Positions 46,990-58,205 of a stretch of 64,000 bases of DNA are shown in pieces (the first letter of the stretch is position 1; the number at the start of each line of letters is the position of its first letter). The stretch spans positions 2,604,001 to 2,668,000 of the forward strand of contig JAEQBH010000287.1 in assembly GCA_016808115.1 (NCBI GenBank), given 5' to 3'. This DNA is from Tetrastigma voinierianum. Taxonomy: Eukaryota; Streptophyta; Magnoliopsida; Vitales; Vitaceae. Under the pieces are notes generated by a model that had not been told where the DNA came from, ran no database searches, and worked only from the letters and a program-made list of their open reading frames with translations. The position numbers and the translations under genes are program-made.

Positions 46990-48400
46990 GAAATGGAAGA
47001 CATTTCGAGCTTGAGAGAAAGACGAGAAGGCGAAAGCTTCGACCATGTAAGCGGATGAAAGGCGAGGATCGGGTTGAAATCGTATAGAAGGAAAATTTGA
47101 AGGCCTCCAGGTCCATGATACAATGGAGGATTTGGAGACCAGTCATCTGGGAAGAATGCTCGTGATCGGGCGACTGCCGGTTGATGCTAATAATTTTGGC
47201 GAAGCGGCCGCGTTGCAATGGTCACGGCGAAACTCGGTTCTTGGTCATCCCAACGAAGATCAAATGAGCACTGGGAAGATTCTGAGGATGGCTAATACCG
47301 TTGGTGAATGAGGTGAGACGAGAATGTGCTTCGCATCTATTCCCATTTCTCTCTGACGAAGGGATGTTTACAAGTAATGTTCCATTGATATGGGATAATG
47401 GACACGGTGGTAATTCTTTCTGGGCGTCATCATGCCGGAAGGGGGTATCAGTTAAAAGCTAATTCCCGACGAAAGGGGAAGATAGAAACTTATGTAGCTT
47501 GGGAAGATTCAAGCGTTCTTTGAGAAGATGTCTAATATGGGATAGATCTGAAAACTCGGATGGACATTGTATATGTCATGCTTTGAATGATATATCAAAA
47601 GGGATCATTGATGCTTCTATGTAGCGTGGAGCATTCAACGAAAAGTCTTGAAGGAAAGCGAAAGTTCAGTTGAAGACCTTACAGCTGATAACATGACTAT
47701 GGGCTTTCGAGGAGGAAGCAATGGGGAGGAGGGATCTGTGGGCTGACAAGATGACAGCCATGGGCTTAAGTTGGATACTATGCCATAGGTTGGACAGCGA
47801 GAAAGAAAAGACACACAACGCTCATGAAATGGGCACAATTGAAGAGATGTGAAGTCGAGAGATGTGAAACGTTATGATGCTGAAGGTTGGTATTTGGGTG
47901 AGCAGAGCTTACCATTTCAAACTGATCTAACCTTCCGACACATTATCACTGTGTAAAACAGGAGACCATGAGGAATTTCTCACTATGGTGGAGGAGCTAT
48001 CAGGCTGAAGGCGGGCCAAGAGCCTCAACAAGGGTATCGGCCCAACCACCGGTTCCAGCGGCAGCGGCATACGGGAGATGACACGGGAATGAATGAGTGA
48101 GGAGGGAATGTGATCAGCGCCGAAGAGGCAGATCTTTGCATTTCATGGGGATAATAAGAAGGCGTTGAACCTCCGTAGGAAAAGTTTTGAGTTGAAACAA
48201 CTACTACCAATTCTCAATTTTTTGAACACACCACCAATGCATTGAAAAATTTCTGGAGACTGTTAGAATGGTGGCCTATGCAAGCAGAGAGGAAAAGATG
48301 CCTTTCCCAAGTGACACAAGGAAGAACAATGCATCATTTGTCTGACTTAGAAGCGGGAAGAATTTAGAAGAAATGAAGAAGAATGTTTGCAAGCAAGACG
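46990..48400 (+). pseudogene. gag: G gag, broken
   Basis: The + strand shows VDANNFGEAAALQ and GHPNEDQMSTGKILRMANTV (47123-47311), matching the ANNFE...GHPNEDP...FL-MA/C-T start of Ty3 plant Gag. Degraded capsid sequence follows. At about 48270-48370 AFPSDTRKN and LRSGKNLEE match the LPSDT...LRSGK junction that precedes protease in this lineage. No intact zinc knuckle is readable. 46730-46990 is leader. Confidence 0.7.
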
Positions 48401-49060
48401 TACCAGATCGGAAAGGAAGAGGAGCCAGAGAAAGAAAAGAAAGATAGAGGAAGAACATCCAGATCAAAGCTGCAGTCCCATTTCACAAGAGTATGAGAAG
48501 TCGAAAATGAAGAAGCGAGTTTGCGAGGTTCTTGAAAACCTTCCGGAAAATTTGGAGATAAGTATACCTTTTCTTAGGAATTGGTACTCAAATGCCACTC
48601 ATACCAAAATTTGAAGGACATGCGAAAGAAAAGAAAAATGATGAAGGAAAGGAATAGTGAATCTCCCTTTGCCGCAGCAGTGAGTGCCGGGAAAAACTAC
48701 CGAGTAAAGATGAAGGACCCGGGGGTTTCACGATTCCTTGTATTGGTGGAGAATTCAGATTCAGGGAAACTCCTGTGGCCTGGGCTTAGTGTTTGATGCA
48801 CTCTTTACGCGAGCTAGGCGTTTTGAGGCTTGCCTCCCTGGCTGTTGCCCTAAATGAGCGGGACCACGGATCGATGATGTTTGAAGAGTCGTGAAGATGT
48901 ATTGATCATTGGGAAGTTTGTTTCCAGTGGGCTTTATCATTACGGACACCTGGAAGAAGATTCACGAAAGTATGTTGCTATTGGGAGAAGACCATTCCTA
49001 GCCTCACCCAGACTACGTGATTGATATGCAAGGAGTTCTCTATCTTGAGGGTTGGAGAAA
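48401..49060 (+). pseudogene. pro: G aspartic protease, broken
   Basis: Readable pieces are NATHTKI(stop)RT-type sequence corresponding to MPxYxKFLKD, then KMKDPG (48711-48725), corresponding to the LKDPGSFTIPC block, and IGKFVSSG...EEDSRKYVAIGRRPFLASPR (about 48905-49010), the VPLLLGRPFLATG block near the protease C-terminus. The catalytic D-(S/L)-G sits in a frameshifted stretch (VENSDSGKLLW, about 48750-48782) where DSG may be its remnant. Confidence 0.65.
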
Positions 49061-49339
49061 GAAGGCTGCTTTGCATTCAATTTGATCAAAAGTATACAAA
49101 ATATGACACGAGACAAGGAAAGTTGCAATGTGGTGAGATTTGTATACATACTTCCCAATCCTTTGATAACCATGATTACCAACACTCCGATTTTTAACAT
49201 CTAATGAAAAAGAGATGAATTCCCGATCTCAGAATGTATCTACTACGAATTTCCATATGACGATTTTAAATTCTATAGAAGCGTATTGAGCTTGAAATAA
49301 GCGAAACAATAATGAGGAAAATAGTGGAAAAAGAAATTC

Positions 49340-50420
49340 ATCGAACGATCTGAAGGGCTGATTTGAAAGAGTTGCCCATGTCATTTAAGTATGCTTACTT
49401 AGAATTACCAAAGAAAAACCGGTGATCATTTATTGAGGATTAAGTGAGGATGAGGGAACAAAAGATTCTTTAATATTAAAGGAAGCATAAGGAATCGCTA
49501 ACGGTCCATTGAAAGAGCTGAAGGGTATCAGTCCATCCAATTTGCATGCATAGATTACGCAGAAGAACTTCAAAACCATCTGTAGAACACGGAGGGGAGT
49601 GAATCAGATGAGGAGTAGTCGGGAAGGAGAGTATAAGGTGTTAAATCTTGGTTTATCTATGCTATCTCGGATAGTCTTTGGGTGAGCCAGTCCATGTGGT
49701 TCGAAGAAGGGGGTTCTTGTGATCAGAAACGAAAGAAGGCAGATTGGGTTCCGGCTCAAAAGCGGTGAGGATGGAGGGTATGTATTCATTCTGGGGAAGT
49801 TGAATACGACAACCCCGAGAAAAAAGATCATTTCCTTTGCCTTTCATGGATCGGATGTTGGGTGGGTTAGCGAGGACACCTCGCTGTTTTGGATGGGTAT
49901 TCGAGGATCTGATCAGTTGCTATTGCACGAGGATCTCAGGAAGGGACCCCACATCACTTTGCCTTATGGTACATTTACCTTGGGGATGCCTTTTGGGTTG
50001 TTATGTCACTCTGACTACATTAGAGGTGTGTGGTGTCCATGTTATAGATCTCTGTGGGGTTGAGAGGTGGAGGTGGAGAATTTTCTGCTGGATGACTTTG
50101 CGTATTATGGATCGACTTTGATCAATGTTTAAATAATCTGGAAGCAGTACTTCAAAGATGCCAGATAACGATTAACCATATATTTGAATTGGGAGAATGT
50201 ACATTTGTGGTGTGAAGAATTGTTCTTGGGCATAAAATTTACGCTCTTGGACTAGAAGTTAACGATCTAAGGTATCCATATCAAAACTCTTGCCTTCTAC
50301 GATAAAAGGAGTAAGCTTCTTGGGGCATCTTTGGGTTTTACGAGTCATCAAGATTTTCAAAATAGCCGGACCATTATCGCGATTCTTGGAAAGATACAAG
50401 GTTCAATTTTGATGACTCCT
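49340..50420 (+). pseudogene. pol: G reverse transcriptase, broken
   Basis: The N-terminus has ELKELPMSFKYAYLELPKK (49360-49420) and VSVHPICMHRL (about 49525-49560, the GISPSICMHRI block). The fingers/palm part has SFPLPFMDRMLGGLART (49830-49885) and GTFTLGMPFG (49968-50000). The catalytic box reads LDDFAYYG at 50088-50111 in its frame, a YxDDF-type motif with both aspartates kept. The connection region (50120-50400) has FDQCLNNLE and KCTFVV-like sequence. At least six frame changes are needed. Confidence 0.8.
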
Positions 50421-51089
50421 ACAAGAATGCTTTTGGCGAAATCAAGCTCAAGTGGTGCGAGCACCCCATATAATGGCTGCACGAGAATGGGATCGGATTT
50501 GAAATGTGTGATGCCTGGGTGATTTGCTATGGGAGTTGTGTTGGGGCAAAGAAAGAAAGTATTCGGGCCGTATACATGCTAGTAAGACCTTGATAAACAG
50601 AAGAGCTACCGACAAAAGCTGAAAGGAGATCTTGCCATAGTATTTTCTTGTATGAAAAGTTTAAGCGATACATTTGGGATCCCATGTGGTAATTCACAAC
50701 GATCATCGACAATCAAATGCCCGATGTGAAAAAGATTCTTGAATTGATAAGGTGGGTCTTTGCTTTTGCAAGGATTTGATTTGGAAATCAGGTCAAAAAG
50801 GGATAACGTGACAATGGTGTCTAGCACAATCGAAATGAGAGGTAGAAAGAAGCGATGAAGAAAGAATATGGGTTAACGAGGGGCTTCTGAGTTAGGCGAT
50901 TTAATTTTAGGGTTCCTTCAACTTCCATGGTATCTTGATATTGTGAATTATCGACGTGGAGTAATGCCTTGAGTCGACCTGTAGGAAGGAAACTCATAGT
51001 GACAGCGGATATTATATTTGGGATGACCCATTGATGAGAGGTCTTGACATGATAATAGAATATGTGTGCGGAGAGGTGAACAAGACAAC
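50421..51089 (+). pseudogene. pol: G RNase H domain, broken
   Basis: The RNase H start MCDAWVICYGSCVGAKKE (about 50500-50555) corresponds to MCDASDFAxGxVLGQRK. KGDLAIVFSCMKSLSDTFG-type sequence (about 50625-50680) corresponds to EKELLAIVFACEKFRxYxxG, and RWVFAFARI(stop)FGNQVKKG (about 50750-50800) to RWxLLLQEFDLEIKDKKG. The order is correct but every block is shifted in frame. Confidence 0.7.
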
Positions 51090-52250
51090 ATTTTTAAATG
51101 AATGCCATGCATCACCATACTTATGAGGGGGACATTTTTACTGCTTGGAGGAAAGAAACGACTCACAAGATACCTCAATCGGGGTTTATTATTGGCCCAT
51201 CTTCAGAGATTGTGCGAAGTGGGTGAAATTATTGGTGATACCAAGGATTGGAAATACTCCGGCTGATAGAAGATGAAATGCCCCTAAAGGTATTATGGTG
51301 ATACAAATTTTTTTAATGTTTGGGGAATAGATTTTTATGGACCTTTCCACCACTGCATCATTTGGAAACCTATACATGCGCTGTGATGGTCGTCTCAAAT
51401 GGGTGGGGCATTAACTTGTCGAGGAATGATACTAACACGGGTTGTGAGTTTCTTGCAAAAGAATATTTTGACGGGTTTGGAACCCTAGAACCATCATTAG
51501 TGATGGGGGAACTCATTTACAAACAAAATAACACAAAACTCATGATAGAGTATGGGATCGGTATGTAATGAGTTTAGCCTATCATCCCGATTAAGTGGAC
51601 AGCGAGAAATTTCAACGGGAGATCAAAGAATACTTGAAAAGGCGTGAGCTCAAGCGGGAAAGGATTGGTCTTCCAAACTTGATGATGCACTTTTGGGCTT
51701 GATTTTGCATGAGACCATTGGAATGTCCCATCGAGTTGTTTTTGTGAACCATATCATCTACCTCTTGAATTAGAATACAAGGCAATGTGGGCCGTTAAGA
51801 AGTTAAACTTCGATTTTAAGGCTGCAAGGAAAAGAAAAGATTGCTCAACTATCTGAATTGGAAGGCACACAAAGTAGAGCCTGTAATGTGCTAGAATACA
51901 AAGGCAGAGACAAAGAAATGGCATGAGTCGAGTCTTGAGAAAGAGATTGGAAACGAGGAGCAGGTTCTACTTTTTAAGATACTGGGTGTTAGAGGTCTGA
52001 ATTTCAAAGGAAATTAAAATCGAATTGGGAGTGGGCCATACAGTGTATCAAGTACTACATTTGGAGGCGAGTAACGAAGGCGATAATGGGGGAAGAATTG
52101 AGGTCGATGGACAAGGTTAAAGCATTATCTCAGCAGGGAAGAGAAGTGAAAGACTCCATTTGAGTTCTTGAGGAAAGAAGAAACCTCACAATAGCAAGTC
52201 CATTAAGGACTCAAAGGCGAAGCGGCTAATGGAGGCAACCCATGAGGATT
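51090..52250 (+). pseudogene. pol: G integrase, all three catalytic regions recognisable
   Basis: The zinc-binding region precedes the core (51100-51240: HASPY, GGHFY, YWPIF, CAKWVK pieces). First Asp: FNVWGIDFYGPF at 51312-51347. Second Asp: IISDGGTHL at about 51495-51522. Glu: SGQ-E-S-REIK pattern at about 51592-51630. The C-terminal part includes DDALLGL (51681 on), a CHLPLELEYKA-type segment and WAVKKLNFDFKAARKR (51790-51838). The end has the GGAGGCAACCC motif at 52233-52243. Lineage is Ty3, Athila/Tat side. Confidence 0.82.
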
Positions 52251-53100
52251 TAAGTCGATTTTAAATTTTGAAATATTTCTTTTCTTTTGGTTCTTGATTA
52301 ATTAGGTGATTGTTTTAGAAGGATAGATTTAATTTTTAAGAAAATGGAGTTGTGGTTTAATTAGAATTTTCTTGAATATTACGGGTGATCTTGTACACTT
52401 TTGGGTTAAAGACATGAATAGCAAGGCAACCTGGGAATAAATTCAAACTAAATTATGCGAGAGAAGTCGCGAAATGAGAAAAAATTAACCTTCTCTGACA
52501 GTCATGAATATCATTTGAATTAATTGTTAAATCTTTGCTTAAAATATACGAAGAAATATCTAACTTGGTGGATCGATAAAGAATTCAAGGTTTTGAAATC
52601 ATTGAGTTAAGGGCTAGAGTCACGACAGAAGGGTTATCTTCGCTGACAAGTATTTGTCTACAAAACATTAATGCCATTGACCGGTTTGGAAGAACAATTG
52701 GTATTGAGGAAAGGAGATACTGCGTCGTGACACCAGCTGCGATGTCGCGACAGGGAATTAAGTTTCAAAATGGAGAAGGATTGTCGCCACATCAAACAAA
52801 TCCTGGAAAACCCTGTATTGTCGCATTTCATCCTAGGTATGTCGCTACATAAGAGATGCGACATGTGCCAACTTCCTCTCTTCAAAGCCCTAAATTTAAT
52901 GATCTCAAATAAGGCGGAATTGAAGTCGTGACATGTCTTAATTGAAGCATTAATTAGCCACAAACATTAAGTTAGTTGCAAGCGATTTGGAGAGCTATTT
53001 CATTCACTCAAACCCACATAACCGTTCACCTTCGTCTTCCTTACGAATCTCACAACCTCAGAAACCTAGCATTTCAAACCTTAAAGCTTTTCTCGTTTCC
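52251..53100 (+). promoter_or_regulatory. Spacer with GTCGCGAC-type motifs upstream of the G 3' ORF
   Basis: The first 380 bases are AT-rich and featureless. Between 52715 and 52935 lie at least six palindrome-derived motifs: GTCGTGAC, exact GTCGCGAC (52744-52751), GTCGCCAC, GTCGCTAC, GCGACATG and GTCGTGACATG. This is the same motif as in the U3 of G and F, ending about 170 bases upstream of the 3' ORF. I see no convincing TATA box. Promoter function is inference. Confidence 0.4.
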
Positions 53101-55030
53101 AATGGCTAAAATTTCACCACAGTCCTAACTGGGCGAGATTGGGGGAACGAGAGCTGATAAGAGAAGAAGGAAAAGAACTCGCGAGGAGGAAACAGGTTAG
53201 ATATGAGATTAGGTAGGAGAGAACAAGCGAGGGGAGAGATACCATCGGAAGCAGAAGATCAGGGGACTGCTCAAGAAAAAACGAGAAAAGGGAAAGGAAA
53301 AGGAGAGAAGAAGAAGAAGTAGAAGATTTAGGTCTCGGATAAGGAAGCTTATTCAGTGGAAGAAGTATTATGCTAACAAGGGGTTTGTTCTGAGAGATTC
53401 AAAAACCATGTGACTCCTTTCAAGAGATGATAGAAGCAGAGAGGATGGGAGTCTACGCACACCAAAAGCGAAGGAGTGTCACGGCCCAGTAAGAGGAATT
53501 CTCTATTCAGAATATGGTAGGAAGGAAGGATGGAAGCGTTTTGTTAAAGAAGTGCAGGTATCTTATAAACTGCAAAGCCGCATCACTTGAGCCTATGGTA
53601 TGACGAGTTCACAAACATGGTTCCAAATTGGTGTTTAAACAGAGTTTGGAAGGTTGCTGAAGCTCACTAACGGTAAAGTGCGGTTGAACCAAGAAGAAGG
53701 AAGACGAAACGATGAACGAAGCCTTCTTGAAGAATTTAGGTATGGTTTTATTTTCAGCTTCCGCATTGCGGGTCCCAACAAAACATGTATTCTTACCAGT
53801 GAGAGAACAGAAGAGTTTTGTGTTCTGCTGTATGCCATACTCCAAGGGTATAAGATCAATAGGAGTTATTATCATCGAGAATTCTATCATGAGATATCAT
53901 GAAGGAACAAGAGGTCTTATTCACTCTTGTGGCAAATCAACGTTACGTGGCAGAGAAATTTGGGGTCAAGGAGATCTGGGGGTCGAGAAGAAGAAGTACC
54001 GAACTACACCACTCCTTCTAACGAGGAGTTAGCAGGGACCAAACTGAAAAGGGTGTTGGTGGAGAAACGGAGAAAAAGAAGCCCAGGCGAAGGCGAGAAA
54101 GGAGACTCAGGGTTTCGAGTAGAGAATGAGGCACCGAAAACTCACCGGACAATAGCAGCAATTCCTGCATGTTTGCGGAGACAATGCGGCTTGAGATGAA
54201 GCGGCCCAATGAACTTCTCCATCCACCAGCAGGTTCTCCTCTGTGCGGAAACGAAACTGGCTTTGGAACAAAGGGCACAAAACGACTCGATCTTTGGAAG
54301 CTCTCCATGCCTTACGAGGAGAGAATAGATGAAGAGAGAAGGATTGGAAACTTCTAGTGAGGTCGAAAGCATTTATGAAGAATTGAAAAGAAGAGACCAG
54401 CAGTGGGAGGAAGAGCTAAATGAAAAAGAAAAGGAGCATAGTAGGCTACGGCCAAAGAAGCAATGGAGTGGAGAGAAGAGTTGAATAGAAAAGAGGCAGT
54501 GGGAAGAATTTTGAGCGACAAGGGGAAGAGTTTAAAGAAATGAAGAGGGAAGAGAGATCACAATGCATTGCAGAAACTCCAAACGCTCAGTCATGAAGCT
54601 TTTTATAACTGTTGATTGGAGCGTGATTCCTCAACTCTTAAATATGATAAAGGAAGATACAGACGAGGAAGCGAATTTGGGGAAGCCAGTAAAAGGATTC
54701 AGTTTTTGTCTGAGTCTACACAAAAGATTTTGAGAAAGAAGTGGATGATAGAGATAGAAGCGGACGGGATACGAGAATCCTATAACATGAAAGTGAGCTG
54801 AAAGCTTAGATGATTAACCATCTTGCCAAATTCTAGGGTGCCAGAAATGGAAAATACAATGAATAGCTTGGGAAAGAAATGAGGATGGAGTTTGAGCGAA
54901 AGGTTGATCTCTCTAATGAGATTTTCCTTGAAGAACAAATGGAGAAGGAAACGAAGAGAAAGGAAAGAAGAAATGAAAATTCACAATTTCCAGGCCCATT
55001 TAAGTACATTAGACCTAGACCACCCAACAT
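53101..55030 (+). pseudogene. G 3' accessory ORF, Tp32-like, broken
   Basis: The N-terminus is very basic (KRRKRTREEE, then KKEKEKEKKKK-type sequence, 53160-53330). A middle part has NKGFVLRDSKTM (53375-53410), and further on EQKSFVFCCMPYSKG / ENSIMRYHEGTRGLIHSCG (53800-53940), blocks I know from the plant 'transposon protein' domain ORFs that follow integrase. The C-terminal third (54360-55000) is Glu/Lys-rich and coiled-coil-like. Frame changes are frequent. The domain assignment is weaker than for the Athila copies; an env-like or unrelated 3' ORF is the alternative. Confidence 0.55.
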
Positions 55031-56683
55031 CTTTGCTCACGGCTGTTTCAAAAAGAAAAAAATAGACCTTCTCCACTGCCTAACTTTCGTACCATCCTTC
55101 TCTCATACGTATCCAAGCTGCTGTGATTAAATCGTTAATAAAATGAGAATTTTAAATTGAATTGTTGTGTGCTAATTTGAGATTGTTTGATTCCATGATT
55201 GTGTTGCTAATGATTGAGTGATTAGGAAATCAAAATAGAAAGTAGTCGAATAAGCTGAGATGTAATGAGCTAATTAGATAAACTTGATTAGATTAGGAAT
55301 GGTAGAAAAGTAGAATAAAGACGAATAATCTGATTTGATTGAAACACAAGGTGCTTAAAAGTTACTTAAGTTTATTGTTAAGTCGGGAATTGAAGTATCT
55401 GATAGAAGGAGCAAAACATATTTTGAGTTTGTGGTATGAGCGATAGTCGAAAGACTTTTGTTGAATATCAATTAATTTAAATGCTCATTAACAAAATTGA
55501 GTCGAGTACTCCCTATGGTTAGTCACAAGCTGTTCAAACCAAATTCTAGAATTTGTTAGATTATTGGTGAGAAACGAAATCTAGATACATTGACGAGATA
55601 GTCAGGCCATTCTTGGGCCGGTTCCAGGCCATTCAACCATCCTATTCATATCTTGATGCATATCTGATAGTTCGAAATTGAGCAGCAAACTATTTTTCAA
55701 AAAATAGGTAATGGAAACCCGACTCATCTAAAACATCGATCCTTGATAAGAACCCATGATTGCCCGGGAATTCAAGGAGGAAGAAAGAAATGAAGTTTGA
55801 AGTATAGATTTTGAGGAGACTCAAAAGGAATGAAAAAGAAAAACGAAAGAGTAGAAAATGCAATAGAAAGAAAGTTTATAGGGATAAGTTTTATCTTGTG
55901 GCCTAACTCTCTTGAACAATTAAGTTCTTAGGGGTGTTTCAGCACCTAGTACCTAATGCCATGCGCGCCAGACCACTGCTTAAAGTTAGCTAAAGAGTGT
56001 TAGAAAGCCTAAAAGTTAAAACATTGCACTATCTACGTGTGACAAACAAGGAAGTTTCCTAGGTGGAATTACAAGTGAAGTATAGGGCATACAGGTTAAG
56101 ATTGAAGAAATTAAGAGATGTCCCAAACATGAAGTTTTAGGGAGTTTATTATAAGAAACTACAAGAAAAAAGAGGCGAAAGAGGAGAAAGGTTGGAGGTG
56201 ATGTAGCTTTGAAATTCCCTTCCATCCCTTACCGTACCAGCTAATAAAAACCCAAAGACACGATTAAGTCTTGAAGAAATTGAAATCATCTACATTAGTG
56301 GAGATCAATATGAAAAACAAGCTTATGGAATTTGGAAGAATAAAACAATCAAATTGTGAAGGACTTTAGGGGAGTTAAATGACTGATATAAGAAAATGAA
56401 AGGAAAATAATCACATTATTGGCAGGATCCAATGAATATGTTGTTTGTAAAACAATTTCCAACGGTTAGTTTTGCATAGTATAAAAGTAGACAACCTTGA
56501 AGCTGGACTTGAAGCTAGATATGCGAAAATTATGCATACCTTGCATTGCAGATTAAAATTGATACCATTTGAATCGAATAGGAAAAAATGTGTAAAATTT
56601 TTATTTTATTTTGTTTGTGAGGAGACAAACAAATCTTTCTTTCTTTGCTTGAGGGCCAAAGCGAATTTTAGGATTTGGGAGTT
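55031..56683 (+). other. G 3' non-coding region and polypurine tract
   Basis: The stretch is AT-rich with no coding signal. The end reads TTTGCTTGAGGGCCAAAGCG (56644-56663) then GGATTTGGGAGTT, a decayed form of the hairpin-capable block and tract seen in F. A 3' LTR start, TGATGAGC, follows at 56684. Confidence 0.7.
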
Positions 56684-58205
56684 TGATGAGCTTAAAGTCA
56701 TCTATTTTTTAGTCCATTTTTCGATTGGTTTAATGTAAAAGGAATAATTGACGGAGATATGAAGAAACTCACCAAATTTGGTATTTGCGGGAAGTATAAA
56801 GAAGAAAATCACGGTGGAAAATCGATGCTTGGCGAGTAAAAATGCGAAAATGGCGAGTGATAAAGCAAGCAGCTAACTTATATTTGCAGTTTGGGTTACG
56901 ATCCATTCATAAGGTGTGACCTCTCGAAGTGAAGGAAATCTGATGCGGTGTGAGTGACATGGATAACGATATTGAGGTCACGACGAGGTACTCATGAGAA
57001 AATGCAAAGTAAGGCGGCGCGACGTGAGATCAGTCGTGACATCAAGAACCACGATTCAAAAGCTACAAAGTCGCCAGATGAAGTCGCGACAAGATCTTGA
57101 TGTCGCGACATCGGGGAACAAGCAGTTGAGACTTGTGACGTAGTGATGTCGCGACGAGTTGATGTATGACGGCAAGAGCGTCAAAGGAAGATACAGATGG
57201 CGACAAGATTGAAGCAAGCGGGATGATTTGATCATCACGACAACATATTGATGTCGCGACATCATAAGAAAACAGTTGAAACACGTAGATCCTTTAGTTG
57301 ATGTCACGACGAGAGATTGATGAACATCACGAAGTAGTTGAATCTTTGCGAAGAGCGAGGAGGCGGCGTCGCGGCGTGAGATCGAGTCGGCGACATCAAG
57401 AGCTGACCAGTTGGAAATATCTGAGCGTGACTAGATGTCACGACAAGGGTGTTAATAGTGGTACCAAAACAACGATTGAAGGCCCAGAAGCCCAAGTCGA
57501 TGTCGCGACAAGAGATCGATGTCGCGACATGTCGGAACCTTGGATGAAGGCTGAAAAGAAATGAAGCTTTGTCACGACAAAGATCGATGTAGCGACATGA
57601 CATATTCCATTGGCGGTGAAGTTTCTTTAGTTGATGTCTGTGAGAATGATGTGCGTCACTAATGATATCGATTCAAAATTGTATAGACAAGAAGCTAAGG
57701 TCGCGACGTGAGATCGAGGTCGCGACATGGATGATGTCGCTGACAAGGAATTGAGGTCGCGACTCGAGCAGTGACTTGACGCGGATCTCAAAATCTGTGA
57801 TATTTATTGGGATTAGGACCCGGCTGAAAAACCTATAAATACGTGACTATCCCGGAAAGAGGAAAGTATCTTGGCGGCCTGACGAGAGGAATGCCGGATA
57901 GGCGAAGGCTCATTTTTAGTTTTCTTTCTTTACTTTTCTTTATTTTCTTTAATATGGATAGATTAGATTAGATTTATCGTTCTAGTTTTATTTCACGGAA
58001 TCGGATGTTATCGTTTTGAGCTAAAGTGAATGCAAAATTCAATTCTTTTCAAATTCTTACAGGAATGTTGGAAGTTGGACAAAACTACAGGTCGGCTTCT
58101 CGTTAAATCGTTGTGGCATGATCGGAGAATGTAGTGTGTCAGTAATTGAGGAACCCAGCTTTCATTAAGAGAATGTTATTGTCAGAAATTATCTTTCCTA
58201 TTGTT
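56684..58205 (+). repeat. G 3' LTR, truncated at its right end
   Basis: It aligns with 43959 to about 45530 of the 5' LTR and stops at TTATTTCC (58205). The last 1.1 kb present in the 5' LTR is missing and F gag sequence follows directly. Confidence 0.82.
56950..57841 (+). promoter_or_regulatory. GTCGCGAC cluster and TATA box in G 3' LTR
   Basis: Nine exact GTCGCGAC octamers start at 57083, 57102, 57148, 57253, 57502, 57521, 57700, 57719 and 57756, many inside GATGTCGCGACATC. Decayed copies lie between them. Three pairs are spaced 19 bases apart. The TATA box CCTATAAAT is at 57833-57841, about 70 bases after the last octamer. It is the best-preserved cluster of the window. Confidence 0.6.

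Larger units (their letters stand above)
43959..58205 (+). mobile_element. G: Ty3-type LTR retrotransposon with 3' accessory ORF, inserted in F gag
   Basis: G belongs to the same LTR family as F in the opposite orientation. It has a 5' LTR (43959-46729), gag, protease, RT, RNase H and integrase (47000-52250), a 3' ORF (53101-55030), a tract ending GGATTTGGGAGTT, and a truncated 3' LTR (56684-58205). The length as it stands is 14.2 kb. The last 1.1 kb of the 3' LTR is missing, so no target duplication can be read. Every coding part is broken. Confidence 0.87.

Noticed and set aside
49340..51960. Endogenous pararetrovirus polymerase
   Set aside because: The domain order RT-RNase H-integrase, with integrase present and LTRs on both sides, is that of a Ty3 retrotransposon; no movement or coat protein is seen.
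53101..55030. Envelope-like gene in G
   Set aside because: No signal peptide or membrane segment is readable; the basic N-terminus and coiled-coil-like end do not fit. It stays possible in theory because the ORF is badly broken.
57083..57763. CRISPR-like array of palindromic repeats
   Set aside because: Unit spacing is irregular, repeats are 8-14 bases and degenerate, flanked by LTR sequence of a plant element, and no cas-like gene exists.
57083..57763. GTCGCGAC as a CAMTA 'CGCG box'
   Set aside because: The CAMTA consensus VCGCGB excludes the T before and A after the CGCG core that are fixed here.
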